A DNA stretch of 64,000 bases from Pseudomonas mangiferae (GTDB taxonomy: Bacteria > Pseudomonadota > Gammaproteobacteria > Pseudomonadales > Pseudomonadaceae): positions 153,962-217,961 of the forward strand of contig NZ_VJOY01000010.1 of assembly GCF_007109405.1 (NCBI RefSeq). The letters run 5' to 3'. Of the stretch, positions 62,501 through 64,000 are shown one piece after another; position 1 is the stretch's first letter, and each line of letters opens with the position of its first letter. Below the pieces are notes generated by a model. The model searched no databases and had not been told where the DNA came from. It saw only the letters and a list, made by a program, of their open reading frames with translations. A program made the position numbers and the translations under genes.

Positions 62501-63400
62501 TCACTTTTTCTCTACATTCTTTTCGATGAAAGTGCGCAGTGCATCTGGATTGAATTTCACATCGCTAGCAGCCCGGATGGATTCGACCTTCTGCCGACGG
62601 ATGTCGCCCATGAAGTCCGCCTTTGCTTGCTCAATCAATGGCTCTTTCACTTCATCGAAAGTCTGCTGGCCAGCCGCTTTCTTTTCCACCAGATGGATGA
62701 TGTGGTAGCCAAACTGGGTTTTCACGGGAGAGCTGATCTGGCCCGCCTTCAAGGTGAAGGCCGCGTCAGCGAAGGGCTTGACCATCTTATCCTTAGAGAA
62801 GAACCCTAGGTCACCCGAGTTATTCTTGACCGAAGGATCGTCCGAATACTCCTGCGCAAGCTTCTTGAAAGCTTCAGGGGTTTTCAGGGCTTTCTTGTAT
62901 ACGTCTTCTGCCCGAGCTTTGGCTTCATTTTCATCACGCACGTTTCCAGTCGCGATCAAAATATGCTCCGCATGCACCTGCTCCGGAACCTTGAACTGCT
63001 CCTTGTTAGCCAAGTATTTTTCACGAGCGGCCGTTTCAAAGTTCGGCTTCTTGACCTCGTCTACTGCTTTCTCCAACATACTCTGAGAGAGCAAGCGCTC
63101 GGTATCATATTCTTGGCGAAGTTTGAACTCCTTGGTTTTATCCAGGCCTTGCGCCTTGGCTTGATTGGCGAGCACCTTACTGACATAGACATCGGCCAGC
63201 AATTCACGCAACTTCCTTTCGTTTGCAAAGATGTCTGCCCGTTGTTCCGGCGTAAACATGACATCCAGAAGTTGCTGATACTCTTCTTTCGTTACCGTAG
63301 CCGATGAGCTCGAAATAATAGCCTCATCAGCATACACATTGACCATCAACGAACTCGCGAACCCGACTGCAGCCCACTGCAGAACTGTTTTACGTATCAC
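62501..63400 (-). CDS. PpiC/SurA-type periplasmic peptidyl-prolyl isomerase
   Basis: A 299-residue exported foldase. The N-terminal signal (VIRKTVLQWAAVGFASSLMVNVYA) is followed by a SurA_N-like helical region. A parvulin domain lies near residues 145-245 (QVHAEHILIAT, LAQEYSDDPSVKNNSGDLGFFSKDKMVKPF, TQFGYHIIHLVEK). It helps proteins fold in the periplasm. I chose GTG 63400 with an AGAGGTG site; the open frame reaches 63472 but gives no better signal. It sits after a surface-protein gene that may be its client. G+C is near 48% in a counted stretch. Confidence 0.85.
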   Translation of the reverse strand: MIRKTVLQWAAVGFASSLMVNVYADEAIISSSSATVTKEEYQQLLDVMFTPEQRADIFANERKLRELLADVYVSKVLANQAKAQGLDKTKEFKLRQEYDTERLLSQSMLEKAVDEVKKPNFETAAREKYLANKEQFKVPEQVHAEHILIATGNVRDENEAKARAEDVYKKALKTPEAFKKLAQEYSDDPSVKNNSGDLGFFSKDKMVKPFADAAFTLKAGQISSPVKTQFGYHIIHLVEKKAAGQQTFDEVKEPLIEQAKADFMGDIRRQKVESIRAASDVKFNPDALRTFIEKNVEKK

Positions 63401-63430
63401 TGAACACCTCTTTTCGACACCCAGAAATGC

Positions 63431-63455
63431 AAAACACCCCGTCACTGACAGGGTG
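63431..63455 (-). terminator. Probable terminator after the surface-protein gene
   Basis: On the minus strand CACCC pairs with GGGTG and an inner GTCA with TGAC, making a long hairpin followed by four T bases. It lies about 22 bases after the stop of the gene at the right edge and ends 31 bases before the start of the PPIase gene. The short T-run makes it a moderate terminator. Confidence 0.6.
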
Positions 63456-63476
63456 CTCGCAAAAACGTTCAATCAA

Positions 63477-64000
63477 TTATTCAATAACGCTACTCACAGA
63501 GTTGCTGTAGTTGAAGTAGCAGAGCTTGCCGCTGGCGCAGTTGGTAGGCGCGGAGCCGGTAGCAGGAATGTGAGATACGTTAATGTAGTACGTACCCGTC
63601 TTCTCCAACTGACAATAATAGCTGCGCGCACCAGTCGGGTTAGCCTCCTGAGTCCAACGTATGGTTGTATCTTGAGCATACGTCGAGGAACAGTAATTAC
63701 CCACATTGGTGAAATCACCCGGGCAACGAGAAATAGCAACCCGACGGTTAGAGGGGTTGGACGTATTACGGACAGTGGTAAAGGCACCGAAGTAAGCAAG
63801 ATTTACAGGGTACGTTGCGCCGGAAATCTTACTTGCATCGATTTTGATCGAATAATAGCTTTTATCCGAAGTACCACCCGTAGTAGTGCTTGCCGTCGTC
63901 GTCGTCAGGTTGCCCCAGAGACGGGTTACCACGTTGTCATTTTCTGGAGCGGTACATCCCGGCGTGGGAGTCGGGGTCGGCGTGGGGGTCGGAGTGGGAG
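63477..64000 (-). CDS. C-terminal part of a surface-type protein with Pro-Thr repeat linker
   Basis: A partial gene whose start lies beyond the right edge; 173 residues are visible. It begins in a Pro-Thr repeat and then has a compact domain of about 155 residues rich in Thr, Ser, Tyr and Asn. Six cysteines follow (in TPGCTAPE, SRCPGDF, NYCSST, YYCQLEK, TNCASGK and KLCYFNY), which suggests disulfides and export. I do not recognise the domain. The Pro-Thr linker is typical of secreted or surface adhesin-like or enzyme proteins. G+C is low (26/60 at 63841-63900). Terminator and PPIase gene follow. Confidence 0.65.
   Translation of the reverse strand, partial: PTPTPTPTPTPTPGCTAPENDNVVTRLWGNLTTTTASTTTGGTSDKSYYSIKIDASKISGATYPVNLAYFGAFTTVRNTSNPSNRRVAISRCPGDFTNVGNYCSSTYAQDTTIRWTQEANPTGARSYYCQLEKTGTYYINVSHIPATGSAPTNCASGKLCYFNYSNSVSSVIE
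63960..63998 (-). repeat. Pro-Thr coding repeat
   Basis: Thirteen codons encode alternating Pro and Thr on the minus strand, with mixed third bases (CCG, CCC, ACC, ACG, ACT). The repeat runs to the window edge and probably continues. Such linkers separate domains of exported proteins and can change in length by slippage. Confidence 0.8.

Noticed and set aside
63960..63998. Possible CRISPR-like or other non-coding repeat at the right edge
   Set aside because: The repeat keeps the reading frame and encodes Pro-Thr, with no spacers.

Overview
The window is high-G+C DNA with dense, often overlapping genes. A 60-base stretch I counted at 10021-10080 holds 47 G or C. Gene content and order (hldE, msbA, waaP-waaG-waaC-waaF, ilvE, glnE, aceE-aceF, bet genes) point to a Pseudomonas or close relative. 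The species cannot be named from the sequence alone. Comparisons with P. aeruginosa gene order below are from memory, not from a search.

Layout. (1) 1-20160, almost all on the minus strand: lipopolysaccharide (LPS) inner-core assembly. It holds hldE (cut by the left edge), a dnpA-like de-N-acetylase, mig-14, msbA, a DUF115-like protein, waaL, three glycosyltransferase-like genes, a carbamoyltransferase, a row of kinase-like genes (PA5006-, PA5007- and WapP-like, WaaP), and waaG, waaC and waaF. One kinase-like gene diverges from msbA. (2) 20243-28993: ilvE and glnE on the minus strand, then divergent aceE-aceF. The glnE/aceE gap carries two matching palindromes that look like HexR operators. 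(3) 29120-36811: a small exported protein, a GlxA/GbdR-type regulator, and choline-to-betaine genes in the order betI, betT (reversed), betB, betA. A symmetric BetI-type operator lies between betT and betB. (4) 36969-45571: an RraA-like aldolase, a DHA2-type exporter, dbpA, a PleD-type diguanylate cyclase, a YccS-type membrane protein, a periplasmic solute-binding protein and a small lipoprotein. (5) 45657-55975: a complete core type II secretion operon in Xps-like order (E-F-G-H-I-J-K-L-M-N-D). Its secretin carries a lipobox and its ATPase has a probable c-di-GMP-binding N-terminus. (6) 56013-64000: part of an ABC-transporter-dependent surface polysaccharide cluster, with a 1112-residue methyltransferase/glycosyltransferase fusion, wzt and wzm. 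An LpxL-like acyltransferase, a PpiC-type peptidyl-prolyl isomerase and the C-terminus of a surface protein with a Pro-Thr repeat linker follow. G+C falls sharply at this right end (29/60 at 63001-63060, 26/60 at 63841-63900).

Most of the window builds or serves the cell envelope. The Waa and Wap proteins build and phosphorylate core oligosaccharide, MsbA flips lipid A-core and WaaL adds O-polysaccharide. Wzm/Wzt export a polymer probably made by the large fusion enzyme, and the type II system secretes folded proteins through the same outer membrane. I saw no tRNA, rRNA, CRISPR array, insertion sequence or phage gene.
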